A stretch of DNA of 64,000 bases from Candidatus Saccharimonadota bacterium (lineage in GTDB: Bacteria; Patescibacteriota; Saccharimonadia; Saccharimonadales; Saccharimonadaceae): NCBI GenBank assembly GCA_028289015.1, contig JAQGHC010000031.1, positions 1 through 64,000 of the forward strand. The letters run 5' to 3'. The stretch's first letter is position 1. The number at the start of each line of letters is the position of its first letter. Shown piece after piece: positions 36,083-45,645 of this stretch. Position numbers and translations under genes: made by a program. Under the pieces are notes generated by a model, which saw nothing but the letters and a program-made list of their open reading frames with translations, was not told where the DNA came from and ran no database searches.

Positions 36083-36369
36083 ATTTCGCTGAAGCGTTGC
36101 TTAGGTAGGTGTGCTTTTGTTGCCGGTTTTTGCAGCGAAGTGTGACGACTAAGCATAAGATGTAGAATCTCACGTCCGGTGGAGTAAAATAGTATTGCAC
36201 AAATTACCGTGCAGATCATCAGAAGCATCACGTTTGCCGGTACGACAATTTCCGTCCCAGGGATGATACCCAATAGTAAAAACATGAATAACGCGTTCAA
36301 AAAGCCCGTTTCGACGGCGATTACGCTTAAAAATGTTACGATACTTACTATAAAAATTATTTTTTTCAT
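36079..36369 (-). CDS. Small two-helix membrane protein
   Basis: A 96-residue protein with two hydrophobic segments (about 2-38 and 43-66) and a basic tail; unknown family. AAAAAGG sits 8 nt before ATG 36369, which is preferred over GTG 36378. Its stop TAG shares the CTAG palindrome with the sbcB stop. Codon-level support is limited to a good ribosome site and a clear membrane-protein composition. Confidence 0.55.
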   Translation of the reverse strand: MKKIIFIVSIVTFLSVIAVETGFLNALFMFLLLGIIPGTEIVVPANVMLLMICTVICAILFYSTGREILHLMLSRHTSLQKPATKAHLPKQRFSEI

Positions 36370-36389
36370 TTTCCACACCTTTTTGCTAT

Positions 36390-36861
36390 CTTTACTTCAA
36401 CTAATAGTAACAATGCGAATTCAGACATGCAACGATAAGCAGTATTTATTGATTAAAATAAATAAAGTGTTAATGCTGTTATGTAAATTTCATCATGCGA
36501 GTGACGTTACTGTAATCAAATTTAACATTGTACGAGGCTTGACGGTGTCATTGCCTCGTGGTGTATACAGCAAGTTGACGCAAGGACTTCCAGAAAGGTA
36601 CGCAACGGTAGGCCTAATTATTCCTGTAAGCCAGGCCACGATTGAAGGATCGATGCAGCGGAACAAAAGTTCGAGGGGGTAATTCGACAATCAGCAGCGT
36701 CTCCTATTTTCATGAATTCTTCTTGACTAGTTGTCAGTGTCTGCCTGTAAAAGGTAGGCAGTGGTCGTAGATGGAGGTGTACCCCGGCCATTGTTACATT
36801 CGCTGCAAAGACCGGGGGTGTTTTCATAGATGGCGACTGGAAGAAGAGGTTTAAAAAATGC
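36390..36861. other. Gene-free stretch upstream of uvrA
   Basis: About 470 bp with no credible ORF: the open frames on either strand lack ribosome sites or overlap hairpins. It contains CTGCCT/AGGCAG (about 36749-36770) and a GC-rich hairpin, CCCCGG pairing with CCGGGG (about 36782-36817), followed by TGTTTT, which looks like a terminator on the + strand. A small RNA ending near 36823 is possible. Confidence 0.4.
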
Positions 36862-36867
36862 TATAAT
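36862..36867 (+). promoter_or_regulatory. Extended -10 promoter of uvrA, leaderless
   Basis: TGC-TATAAT (TATAAT at 36862-36867) ends 8 nt before ATG 36876. Confidence 0.7.
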
Positions 36868-36875
36868 AAGTAAAT

Positions 36876-39692
36876 ATGCCAGAGTTTATACGAGTTACTG
36901 GAGCGAGAGAGCACAACCTAAAGAATATCGACGTAGAAATTCCACGCGATAAGTTGGTTGTTATCACTGGTTTATCGGGGAGCGGTAAATCCAGCCTGGC
37001 CTTTGATACGATTTACGCTGAAGGACAGCGACGGTATGTCGAGAGTCTTTCTAGCTACGCCCGCCAATTCTTGGGTATCATGAACAAACCCGACGTCGAT
37101 TCAATTGATGGTTTGTCACCGGCTATTTCTATTGATCAAAAATCGACCAGTCGTAATCCGCGCAGTACGGTAGCAACTGTCACTGAAATCTATGATTACC
37201 TGCGCTTGCTGTTTGCGCGCATTGGCGTGCCGCACTGTCCCGTGTGTGGCAAAGAGGTGTCTCGTCGTACGCCGCAGGCGATTATTGATGAAGTCATGAA
37301 AATTGAAAACGGCACTAAATTAATGATTTTAGCGCCAATCGTCAAAGCGAAAAAAGGCGAGTTCGCGCATGTGCCAGAGCAATATCGACGTTTAGGGTTT
37401 GCCCGAGCGCGCGTCGACGGTGTCGTCTATTCGCTAGATGAATTTCCCGATCTTGCAAAAACTTATAAGCACGACATTGAAATTGTCGTTGATCGTATTG
37501 TGATGAATGATGACATGCAAGGACGAGTCACGCAGTCTGTTGAACAGGCGTTGGAAATTGCAGAAGGTGTCGTCGAGCTGTTGAATGCTGAAACGGACAC
37601 TGTAACGGCATTCAGTCAGCGCTACGCATGTATCGACCATCCCAACGAGGATATTCCGGAGTTGGAGCCCCGACTATTTAGCTTTAATGCACCACAGGGC
37701 GCTTGTCCGGTGTGTACTGGTCTTGGTAGTCGCTTAGAAGTGGATCCTGAGCTAGTCTTTAACCCCAATCTGACTATTATCGAGGGGGCAATTCGCCCTT
37801 ATAATCGCGTCAATAGTGATGCTTGGTATATGAAACGACTGGGCGTTGTAGCAGAACAACATAAGTTTAGTCTGAATGTCCCAGTTAGTGAACTAAACGC
37901 AAAGGATTTGGAGAAAATTCTTTATGGCACTGGCGACACTAAATACAAGGTTCGCATCGGGGCTGGTCGCAGCTATGAATCAACCTACGAAGGGGTTATT
38001 CCGAACCTTGAACGACGACATAAAGAAACCGACAGTGAATTTATGCGTAAAGACATCGAAAGATTTATGCGCGAACGACGTTGTCATGTGTGTAAGGGTG
38101 CTCGTCTAAAACCGGTTGTATTAGCCATCACCGTTCATGGCCTCAGTATTATGGATATTTGTAACCTGGGCGTCGATGATGCGTTGGATCTGTTTACGAA
38201 CACGCTGCAATTAACAGAGCAGGAATTATTCATTGCTCGTCAAATCATGAAAGAGATTAATTCGCGGCTTGGGTTTATGAGTAATGTCGGGCTAAATTAT
38301 CTTGAGTTAGCGCGTGCCGCAAACACACTATCTGGTGGCGAGGCGCAGCGTATTCGTTTGGCGACGCAAATTGGGTCAGGATTACAGGGTGTATTGTATG
38401 TTTTAGACGAGCCTTCAATTGGCTTGCACCAACGCGACAATGACCGCCTGATTATGACGTTGAAACATCTGCGCGATCTGGGGAATACCGTTCTTGTGGT
38501 AGAGCATGATGAGGATACGATTCGTCAGGCAGATTATCTGCTAGATATCGGGCCTGGTGCGGGTATCGCTGGCGGCCAAGTCGTTGCGGCAGGGACGCCG
38601 GAAGAGGTCGCGAATAATCCAGCAAGCATGACTGGTCGTTATCTTTCTGGCAAAGAGAAAATTGACGTGCCAAAAAAGCGCAGAGCAATTATGAAAGATC
38701 GCCAGCTGGTGATTCGGGGTGCGAAAGAAAACAATCTTAAAAATATTGACGTATCATTTCCGTTGGGTGTGTTGACAGTAGTAAGCGGTGTGAGTGGCAG
38801 TGGTAAATCAACACTTGTCAATGATATCCTTGCCAAGGAATTGTCTGCGCGTCTACACCGTTCGCATGTAGTTCCTGGTGCGCACGAAAACATCGAGGGT
38901 ATCAAACACCTGGATAAAGCGATAGTCATCGATCAGTCGGCAATCGGTCGCACGCCTCGATCCAACCCTGCAACCTACACTGGTGTCTTTACGCCAATCC
39001 GCGAACTATTCGCGGGCACCCCTGAGGCAAATATTCGTGGCTATAAAGCTGGTCGCTTTAGCTTTAACGTCAAGGGTGGCCGCTGCGAAAACTGTCAGGG
39101 CGACGGGGTAATTAAGATTGAAATGCACTTTTTGCCAGATGTCTACGTTGTCTGTGATGTATGTAAAGGCAAGCGCTATAATCGGGAAGCACTCGAAATT
39201 AAATTCAAAGACAAAACGATTAGCGACATACTTGATATGACCGTCGAACAGGCCGCGGATTTCTTTGAAAACATTCCAACGATTGCGCGTAAACTTACGA
39301 CGCTTGTTGAAGTAGGGCTAGGATACATCCGCCTTGGGCAGCCGGCAACAACCTTTAGCGGTGGCGAAGCTCAGCGCATTAAACTCGCGACAGAGTTATC
39401 ACGCCGTCCGACGGGAAAGACGCTATATATTCTTGACGAGCCTACTACTGGTTTGCATAGCGCAGACGTAAAACGATTACTTGGCATTTTGCAAAAGTTA
39501 GTCGAGACTGGTAACAGTATGGTTATCATTGAACATAATCTCGATGTCATTAAAGCTGCCGATCATATCATCGATATGGGTCCTGAGGGTGGGCTAGGCG
39601 GTGGTACGGTTGTTGCTGAGGGTACACCTGAAGCGATTACGAAAGTAAAAGCATCGTTTACAGGAAAGTATCTTAAGCCTCTTTTGAAATAA
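36876..39692 (+). CDS. uvrA: Excinuclease ABC subunit A
   Basis: A 938-residue damage-recognition ATPase of nucleotide excision repair. Both ABC modules are intact: Walker [15 protein letters not shown] and [13 protein letters not shown], signatures [14 protein letters not shown] and [14 protein letters not shown], Walker [11 protein letters not shown] and [10 protein letters not shown]. Zinc modules are seen in HCPVCGKEV with ACPVCTGLG-type partners, CHVCKGARL, and CENCQGDG with CDVCKGKRY. uvrC is at 57305 and a UvrD-type helicase at 12613. It overlaps the PAP2 gene tail to tail by 20 bp. Confidence 0.98.
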   Translation: MPEFIRVTGAREHNLKNIDVEIPRDKLVVITGLSGSGKSSLAFDTIYAEGQRRYVESLSSYARQFLGIMNKPDVDSIDGLSPAISIDQKSTSRNPRSTVATVTEIYDYLRLLFARIGVPHCPVCGKEVSRRTPQAIIDEVMKIENGTKLMILAPIVKAKKGEFAHVPEQYRRLGFARARVDGVVYSLDEFPDLAKTYKHDIEIVVDRIVMNDDMQGRVTQSVEQALEIAEGVVELLNAETDTVTAFSQRYACIDHPNEDIPELEPRLFSFNAPQGACPVCTGLGSRLEVDPELVFNPNLTIIEGAIRPYNRVNSDAWYMKRLGVVAEQHKFSLNVPVSELNAKDLEKILYGTGDTKYKVRIGAGRSYESTYEGVIPNLERRHKETDSEFMRKDIERFMRERRCHVCKGARLKPVVLAITVHGLSIMDICNLGVDDALDLFTNTLQLTEQELFIARQIMKEINSRLGFMSNVGLNYLELARAANTLSGGEAQRIRLATQIGSGLQGVLYVLDEPSIGLHQRDNDRLIMTLKHLRDLGNTVLVVEHDEDTIRQADYLLDIGPGAGIAGGQVVAAGTPEEVANNPASMTGRYLSGKEKIDVPKKRRAIMKDRQLVIRGAKENNLKNIDVSFPLGVLTVVSGVSGSGKSTLVNDILAKELSARLHRSHVVPGAHENIEGIKHLDKAIVIDQSAIGRTPRSNPATYTGVFTPIRELFAGTPEANIRGYKAGRFSFNVKGGRCENCQGDGVIKIEMHFLPDVYVVCDVCKGKRYNREALEIKFKDKTISDILDMTVEQAADFFENIPTIARKLTTLVEVGLGYIRLGQPATTFSGGEAQRIKLATELSRRPTGKTLYILDEPTTGLHSADVKRLLGILQKLVETGNSMVIIEHNLDVIKAADHIIDMGPEGGLGGGTVVAEGTPEAITKVKASFTGKYLKPLLK

Positions 39693-40383
39693 ATTTACGG
39701 CGCAGACGTGATGATGCGTACGTGTCAATTGCGATTGTAATCGCCAATATCGCAAATGCCAAGCCGACCGATGCGGTTACGTCAGTGAGCCAATGGTAGC
39801 CAAGATAGATGCGACTAAATGCAACGAGTGTAATGCCCGCTACTGTCGCCATTCCCCAAAATACTACACGACGTACTGTTGGTGCGGCGACGCAGAAGAA
39901 ATAAGCTAGCACTAATAATAGTACAGCGATGCCAAGTGTATGACCTGACGGAAACGAGTATGATATTGCGGCATGTGACTCTAGCAAATCGGTCACTGTT
40001 GGTCGTTCTCGTGCTGTGAACACTTTGATGGCTGCAGATACGATATATGCCAATGTCATTGAAAAGACGAGCAGCGTAGGTCGCCAAAAATCTTTTTTGC
40101 GCCACGCCCATAGGGCCGCTCCTATGAGCGAAAAAATGCTTAGCGCAACAGGCGATGATAGATCGGTAACGACCCGCATGATTGCTGCTAACGTCGGATC
40201 ATAGCTGGATATTGTCCAGGCCAATAAAGGTGCGTCATATGTCGCTAAATCTTCCTGTTCTTTCACCCCGTCATAAATAGACAGAAATAGCGCTAGTCCG
40301 ATTGCGAACAAGGTAGCTATCAGAACGTTCCGGCGAGAGAAGATATTTTGTCGGGATTTGATGAATTGTATTATAGGTTTCAT
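39673..40383 (-). CDS. PAP2-family membrane phosphatase
   Basis: A 236-residue integral membrane protein with about six helices. The phosphatase signature is complete: KVFTARERP, SYSFPSGHTLG, and SRIYLGYHWLTDV. Candidate substrates are undecaprenyl pyrophosphate (BacA-like recycling) or phosphatidic acid. It begins 9 nt after the DedA gene, suggesting one operon for envelope lipid carrier handling. Confidence 0.93.
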   Translation of the reverse strand: MKPIIQFIKSRQNIFSRRNVLIATLFAIGLALFLSIYDGVKEQEDLATYDAPLLAWTISSYDPTLAAIMRVVTDLSSPVALSIFSLIGAALWAWRKKDFWRPTLLVFSMTLAYIVSAAIKVFTARERPTVTDLLESHAAISYSFPSGHTLGIAVLLLVLAYFFCVAAPTVRRVVFWGMATVAGITLVAFSRIYLGYHWLTDVTASVGLAFAILAITIAIDTYASSRLRRKFISKEA

Positions 40384-40392
40384 GTGTAGAAA

Positions 40393-41067
40393 TTAGTTCT
40401 TTCTGGTCAGGACCGATTTAATTTGTTGTTGAGTCGCATTCCAAATAATAGTCCGTTGTTTTTTATCTTTTAGAATGTGAATTACTGGTGGTAGCACCGA
40501 AAGAAGAATGATGACAATGATAATCGGCAGTAAGACAGTGTCGATTTCTATGCCAGCTTTTTCAAACTGTACACCGACAAAGTAACCAAGATAAGTTACG
40601 CCTGCTGCCCATAGTATTCCACCGATAAGGTTAAAGCCAAGGAAGCGTTTGTATTCCATTTTTCCAACGCCTGCAACGACGGGCGCGAACGTACGAACGA
40701 TAGGAATAAAGCGGGCGATGATGATTGTTTTGCCGCCATGTTTTTCATAGAAGTGTTGGGCTTTGAGGATATTTTCCTGTCGGAAGAATAACGAATTTGG
40801 CCGCTTAAAGACTGAGGGGCCAAATTTGCGCCCAAATGAATAACCCACGCTGTCTCCGACGACGGCGGCGACGAATAAAATAGCGACCAGTACATGGATG
40901 TTAACATCCAAGAAGCCGCTGTATACTAAAAAGCCAGCAGTAAATAACAGGCTGTCACCGGGAAGAAAGAAGCCAATTAGCAGCCCTGATTCGGCAAATA
41001 TCACTAAAGCAATACCGAGAACCCCAGCCCATTTGATAAAGTCGATTAAGTCTACACCAGGAATCAT
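40393..41067 (-). CDS. DedA-family membrane protein
   Basis: A 224-residue protein of the DedA/VTT superfamily, involved in lipid flipping and undecaprenyl phosphate recycling. It has FLPGDSLLFTAGFL near the N-terminus, GYSFGRKFGPSVF, and the motif ARFIPIVRTFAPVVAGVGKM. Four to five membrane helices end in a basic tail. TAAAAT ends 8 nt before the ATG on the minus strand. DedA plus PAP2 in one operon supports a shared role in polyprenyl-phosphate turnover. Confidence 0.94.
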   Translation of the reverse strand: MIPGVDLIDFIKWAGVLGIALVIFAESGLLIGFFLPGDSLLFTAGFLVYSGFLDVNIHVLVAILFVAAVVGDSVGYSFGRKFGPSVFKRPNSLFFRQENILKAQHFYEKHGGKTIIIARFIPIVRTFAPVVAGVGKMEYKRFLGFNLIGGILWAAGVTYLGYFVGVQFEKAGIEIDTVLLPIIIVIILLSVLPPVIHILKDKKQRTIIWNATQQQIKSVLTRKN

Positions 41068-41098
41068 ATACTCTTATTTTAGCACAACAGAGTAAAAA

Positions 41099-41107
41099 TG
41101 GTATAAT
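41099..41107 (+). promoter_or_regulatory. Extended -10 promoter of rplY
   Basis: TGG-TATAAT (TATAAT at 41102-41107). Unlike most extended -10 promoters here, it leaves a leader of about 20 nt with AGGAGG (41126-41131) 3 nt before the ATG. Confidence 0.65.
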
Positions 41108-41134
41108 AGACTACAGACCGAATTTAGGAGGACT

Positions 41135-41821
41135 ATGAACGACATTACATTAAACTTAGAAGAACGAACAGCAGAAGGAAAGCGCGTACATCAATTACGT
41201 CACGATGGATTTGTTCCAAGTGTGGTGTATGGTGGCAAAGCCGCACCTATTTCTACTCAATCACAAGCGGTTGAGACATTAAAGGCAGTCAAAGCTGCTG
41301 GCAAACACTCACCGGTACATTTAACTATTTCTGGTAAAAAACAGCTTGCTATTATCAAAACAATTGATTTTGATCCAGTGAAGCACACACTTCGCCACGT
41401 CGCATTCCATGCTATCAATCAGAACGAAAAGATCGTCACCGAAGTACCAATCGTACTTATTGGTGAAGGCGAAAGCGTTGCGGAAAAAGCTGGCTTGATT
41501 ATCCTTCAAGCGATTGAAAAAATGGAAATACGCGCATTGCCAAATAACCTGCCTGAATCTCTTGAGATTTCAATTATCGATCTTGCGACAGCTGACGACA
41601 AGCTAACGATTGGTGATATTAAACTACCTAAGGGCGTTGAATTTGCCGACGTCGAGCAAGATACTGATCTTGTGATTGCGAATGTTTACGAACCAAGCGC
41701 ATTACAGGCTGCAAATGACGCTGCCGGCGGTGAAGCGGAAGACGAATCATCCGTTGAATCCGAAAAGGGGACCGATACAACTGCAGCTAGTGATGATGCT
41801 GCAAAAGCTGACGCTAAATAG
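41135..41821 (+). CDS. rplY: Ribosomal protein bL25 (Ctc form)
   Basis: A 228-residue 5S rRNA-binding protein with the N-terminal L25 domain (NLEERTAEGKRVHQLRHDGFVPSVVYGG) and the longer C-terminal TL5/Ctc beta domain, ending in an acidic tail rich in Ala, Asp and Glu. The strong AGGAGG ribosome site sets the start. A 13-bp terminator hairpin follows. Confidence 0.96.
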   Translation: MNDITLNLEERTAEGKRVHQLRHDGFVPSVVYGGKAAPISTQSQAVETLKAVKAAGKHSPVHLTISGKKQLAIIKTIDFDPVKHTLRHVAFHAINQNEKIVTEVPIVLIGEGESVAEKAGLIILQAIEKMEIRALPNNLPESLEISIIDLATADDKLTIGDIKLPKGVEFADVEQDTDLVIANVYEPSALQAANDAAGGEAEDESSVESEKGTDTTAASDDAAKADAK

Positions 41822-41850
41822 TTAACGGCTCGTGTCCATCTCATGCTAAT

Positions 41851-41882
41851 AAAAATCGCTGCGTATGATCGCAGCGATTTTT
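41851..41882. terminator. Terminator after rplY
   Basis: Perfect 13-bp stem AAAAATCGCTGCG/CGCAGCGATTTTT (41851-41863 and 41870-41882) with a TATGAT loop. It could work in both directions. Confidence 0.9.
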
Positions 41883-42002
41883 ATATGGACTGCGGTGTAG
41901 TAATTTATGACATAGTATCTTGCTATTCTTTGTAATGATTGTATATTTAAGACAAGTCAACGTGTCAAGATATGCCGTACATCCGAAACAGCGAAAGGTT
42001 AT

Positions 42003-44780
42003 ATGCAGAGAGAATTTGGTCCGAAAAATTTCAACCGTGCACCAGTAAAGGGGTATAGCACCCAACCGCGCACGAATATTCAAAACAATTTATATGTTAG
42101 TCCCGCAGAACAAGGCCAGCAATGGGCGCGCCGCGAACGAAGAGACTATCAGGCTGCGTACGGTGAACTAGACCCTTCCTGGAACGCGACGCTAACACTC
42201 GAACGGTCGCCACTCGGCAATGAAGATCTGCCGATTGCTGATAAAAAAGGTGAAATTTCTGAGTCAATTAGAAATAATCCAGTCACCATTATCATCGGCG
42301 AGACGGGTAGCGGTAAAAGTACGCAGGTTGTGCAAATGGGACTCGAGCTGAATTTTGAACGAGTCATTCAAACTCAACCCCGGCGCATTGCCGCAGTAAC
42401 TCTTGCTGATCGAATTGGCGATGAAATTACTCGTCGCTGGCCGGATGTACCGCGCGATATTTCAGCGTACCATACCGGTGAGCGTAGCACGGCAACTGAC
42501 AATACGCGTATTATTAATGTCACGGCTGGTGTCATGTTCGCGCAGGATATTCACAATAGGCCACGCGTCGATAGCGAACTGATTATTCTCGACGAAGTGC
42601 ACGAGCGTGAGATGGTCACGAACATTAATATGGCTATTGCTCGGCAGGCATTACTCGACAATCCTGGCATGCGACTAGTTATCCAAAGCGCCACAATGGA
42701 TCCAGGTCCAATTCAAGAGTACTTTGGCAAAGCTTTGGGTGTGGACATCCCCGTTATTGAAGTCGAGGGTCGGACATTTGGTGTTGATATTCAAGAATTT
42801 CCGCAAGATACATCAGTGCAACGAGCGGTGGCGCGTGCAACTGAAATGTTTGAACTAGATAAACGTCAAAAAGAAATGGTCGCTGATGGCTACGAAGGGC
42901 CGCTACTGCCAACTGACTTTCTTGTCGTGTGTCCTGGACGACGCGAGATTAGCGATTGGACTGATGAGATACTTGAGGCGCTGCCGGATGAGATCGCCCA
43001 GTCGTCAGTCATTTTACCGCTCCATAGTAAAATGTCACCAAAGGATCAGCAAAAGGCACTCAAAACTGGCTATCCAGGTCTGAAGATTATTATGGCGACA
43101 AATACTGCCAAGACGAGCTTAACTATTGATGGCTTGGCGGGAATTATTGATTGTGGGTATGCTCGTCACCAAGTTGTCGACGAGAATGGTGTTGTCAGTC
43201 TCGCCCTATATGAAACATCCTACGCTGATCGTATGCAATGGGCTGGGCGAAGTGGGCGCACTGCTCCAGGCTGGTGTGATCAGACGCGTATGAATGAAGA
43301 TATGCCGTTTACGCCGTTACTGAAAGCGGAGGCATATGAAACGCCTGAAGCACAGCGTATTAATCCTGATAGTTATGTTTTAGGGTTAGCAGCAATTGGC
43401 ATTGATCTTGCGACATTAGAGACGCCGGATTGGATTAATCCAGCGGCGATTTCCCGTGCTAAAGAGAATTTACGGGTACTGGGTGCCTTTGATGATAACT
43501 ACGAGATCACATCAATGGGGCGACGCATGACCGAGTTTCCAATTGATCAGCCAACATCAGCCCGTATGTTGGCTGAAGCGGATCAGTATTCTCCGCAAGT
43601 GCGTGCTTACACGGCGGCAATTGTTGCCTCGCATGAAGCTGGCGGCTTGCAATTATTTACCCACGAGGCTGGCCGTCGCTGGAAAGGTGAGAATGGGCTG
43701 ACTGAGGAAGAAAGTTCGGACTTACTGGCGCAACTCGACATTTTTATTGCTATTCAAGATATGAATTCATATAAGCAACAAAAGTATGATTTAGATATTA
43801 AAAACATCGAACGAGCTAAGGAGACCTTTTGGAAGATCCTTCGCAGAAATGACGGACAGACCGACTCGCTTGTTCCACCAACCCAAGAACAGCGAGAAGA
43901 GATTTTAAATTGTATCTATGCCGGTATGCCTGATTTCATTTATCGCTATAGCGGTGCTAATAAAGCTATTGGACTCCATACCTATACTGGCGTCAGTAAA
44001 GATATGGTCACTCCACGATCACTCAGTAATCGTAGTGTTGTTATGGGAAAGCATCCGTTTGTCGTCGGGACGCCTCGTTTGACGGAGCGATATGTCGCGG
44101 GTCAGCGCGTTGAAAAGCCAATCATTGAAACGATCACGAGAGTTGATGACATAGGTGTACTCGGACGGGTGGCGCTAAGTCAGTGCGAATGGAAGCAGGA
44201 AGGTAATGTAAAATGGCGCGACGGCCGACCAACGTTAAACGTGCGTCAATTCTTTAAGGGGATCGATCTTGGTCGGACTGAAGAGCGGGAGGCTGAGCCT
44301 TCAGAGCTAACACGTAATGCAGTCATTGCCTACGCTCTGGCTCATCCTGGAGAGGCGCAGCAAAGCCTCCGTACGATTAAGGCGCAACTCGAACACTTAG
44401 CGCATTTAACGACCGAGCCGGTAGCTCAATTAACACAAGATGAACTTGTTGGGCGAGTGCGACAAGCTGCGCCTGATGACATTCTCGATCCGTTTATGAT
44501 CGATGTTAATCTGCATCAGATGGGCATTACAATTGATACCTATATATCTGCGGAAAGGCGAGAGCAGATTATAACTAATGCGCCTGCGCAGGTCCCAGCT
44601 GGTGGTGTGACATTCCCTGTTACCTATCAGAGTGGGCGGCCGTTAATTCGTCGTTATGATAATGCAAATTTGGTGCACCTGCCAGATAGCGTCCAGCTTC
44701 CGGACGGCAGGGAAGTGAAATTTGTCTATGAACGCAAAGAATATACGGCAGGTGAGATAAAAAGCATCACGGGCTATTAA
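42003..44780 (+). CDS. DEAH-box helicase (HrpA/HrpB-like)
   Basis: A 925-residue superfamily 2 helicase. Motifs are I GETGSGKSTQV, Ia QPRRIAAVTLA, II DEVHERE, III QSATMD, IV-V region ATNTAKTSLTIDGLAGIIDCG, and VI QWAGRSGRTAPG, where the usual QRAGRAGR has Trp and Ser. HA2 and OB-like regions follow. Members unwind RNA or rescue collided ribosomes (HrpA); the exact paralog is unsure. The N-terminal 80 residues are Gln/Arg-rich and not conserved-looking. GAAAGG precedes the ATG by 4 nt. Confidence 0.92.
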   Translation: MQREFGPKNFNRAPVKGYSTQPRTNIQNNLYVSPAEQGQQWARRERRDYQAAYGELDPSWNATLTLERSPLGNEDLPIADKKGEISESIRNNPVTIIIGETGSGKSTQVVQMGLELNFERVIQTQPRRIAAVTLADRIGDEITRRWPDVPRDISAYHTGERSTATDNTRIINVTAGVMFAQDIHNRPRVDSELIILDEVHEREMVTNINMAIARQALLDNPGMRLVIQSATMDPGPIQEYFGKALGVDIPVIEVEGRTFGVDIQEFPQDTSVQRAVARATEMFELDKRQKEMVADGYEGPLLPTDFLVVCPGRREISDWTDEILEALPDEIAQSSVILPLHSKMSPKDQQKALKTGYPGLKIIMATNTAKTSLTIDGLAGIIDCGYARHQVVDENGVVSLALYETSYADRMQWAGRSGRTAPGWCDQTRMNEDMPFTPLLKAEAYETPEAQRINPDSYVLGLAAIGIDLATLETPDWINPAAISRAKENLRVLGAFDDNYEITSMGRRMTEFPIDQPTSARMLAEADQYSPQVRAYTAAIVASHEAGGLQLFTHEAGRRWKGENGLTEEESSDLLAQLDIFIAIQDMNSYKQQKYDLDIKNIERAKETFWKILRRNDGQTDSLVPPTQEQREEILNCIYAGMPDFIYRYSGANKAIGLHTYTGVSKDMVTPRSLSNRSVVMGKHPFVVGTPRLTERYVAGQRVEKPIIETITRVDDIGVLGRVALSQCEWKQEGNVKWRDGRPTLNVRQFFKGIDLGRTEEREAEPSELTRNAVIAYALAHPGEAQQSLRTIKAQLEHLAHLTTEPVAQLTQDELVGRVRQAAPDDILDPFMIDVNLHQMGITIDTYISAERREQIITNAPAQVPAGGVTFPVTYQSGRPLIRRYDNANLVHLPDSVQLPDGREVKFVYERKEYTAGEIKSITGY

Positions 44781-44796
44781 AAGCCGATTTGGCATG

Positions 44797-44840
44797 AAAA
44801 AGTCGGGGTTTCCAGGCTACTGCCTGTACTAACCCCGACT
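44797..44840 (-). terminator. Nested-hairpin terminator of the 45534 gene
   Basis: Outer stem AGTCGGGGTT/AACCCCGACT (44801-44810 and 44831-44840) enclosing a CAGGC-TACT-GCCTG hairpin (44813-44826). On the minus strand TTTT follows (44800-44797). The architecture matches the element at 2211-2270. Confidence 0.8.
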
Positions 44841-44853
44841 CGTTCATTTATAG

Positions 44854-45534
44854 TCAGTGCGAAATTTGCTCGCCCCAGCTTTTCAGTCGGGCAAGCTCGC
44901 GTCCGGTCGGAATATACTGCCTTTCCTGGTCGAGGGGATAAGATCCACTAAAAGGAAGATCGTATTCTAGTGCCTGCGCCGGCGGGATGTAGTTGACGAC
45001 AACTCGACCCGTTTCAGCAAAAAACACTGTCCACTTGGTCTGAGTCCATTCGGATGCTTGGCCAGTAGGAAGATGAAGTGCAACTCTGCTGCCGTCCGGG
45101 TCAACGTATTTGCACACGCTCCCTTCCGCGATTGCCAACACAATGGCTTCATGCATCAGGGTTTGACTGTCCCCCTGGGCTAACTTTTTCCGGCCAATGC
45201 GCGAATCCTCTTTGCCTGCGTGGAAGTCGTGGTAGTCCTGCATGTGCTGAACTGACGATTTTGATCCCGGGCCGTGATTGATGTCCAATGCAACCTTCAC
45301 GAGGAGCAGGTGATAGCTGTCGGCATAAATCACACCGTAATCCCTGCTTTTTTTCAGCGCTCTGATGATGGCCCCAGCCATGTCGGAGAGCTTCATGTTG
45401 CGATTTTGATTTTGCTTGGCGAGATCACGAGTGAATCGCTGTTCGGCTTTTGGCCGTTTCCATTCCCTGATATGCTGAGACACTACAACAGCCCCCAGTA
45501 CTATAAATGAACGTATCAGCACTATTACGGTCAT
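44854..45534 (-). CDS. Hypothetical membrane-anchored protein
   Basis: A 226-residue protein with an N-terminal membrane helix (about 2-20) and a cytosolic or exported alpha/beta body. A central helical region (about 45-90) is followed by strands such as CKYVDPDGSRVALHLP and KWTVFFAETGRVVVNYIPP. The family is not recognised. It has its own TTGACA-17-GATAAT promoter and a short leader with a hairpin, like the other minus-strand unknowns at 1082 and 57045. Confidence 0.65.
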   Translation of the reverse strand: MTVIVLIRSFIVLGAVVVSQHIREWKRPKAEQRFTRDLAKQNQNRNMKLSDMAGAIIRALKKSRDYGVIYADSYHLLLVKVALDINHGPGSKSSVQHMQDYHDFHAGKEDSRIGRKKLAQGDSQTLMHEAIVLAIAEGSVCKYVDPDGSRVALHLPTGQASEWTQTKWTVFFAETGRVVVNYIPPAQALEYDLPFSGSYPLDQERQYIPTGRELARLKSWGEQISH

Positions 45535-45587
45535 GAAAAATGACGTAAGTAAGCCCTGTTGATGGCAACAGGTATGCGCTTAAGGGG

Positions 45588-45616
45588 ATTATCTCGCTTT
45601 GATTAGTGAATGTCAA
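45588..45616 (-). promoter_or_regulatory. Promoter of the 45534 gene
   Basis: Read on the minus strand: TTGACA (45616-45611), 17-bp spacer, GATAAT (45593-45588). The start is expected near 45581. The leader of about 47 nt contains a CCTGTTG/CAACAGG hairpin. Confidence 0.7.
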
Positions 45617-45645
45617 TACAAAACTGTGACTTAGGTCACAATAGG

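Noticed and set aside
36209-36682. A 157-codon open frame on the + strand
   Set aside because: It overlaps the better-supported small membrane protein on the minus strand, has no ribosome site, and its composition looks random.
36493-36827. Minus-strand open frames upstream of uvrA
   Set aside because: They overlap hairpins, start with TTG or lack a ribosome site, and show no protein-like features.
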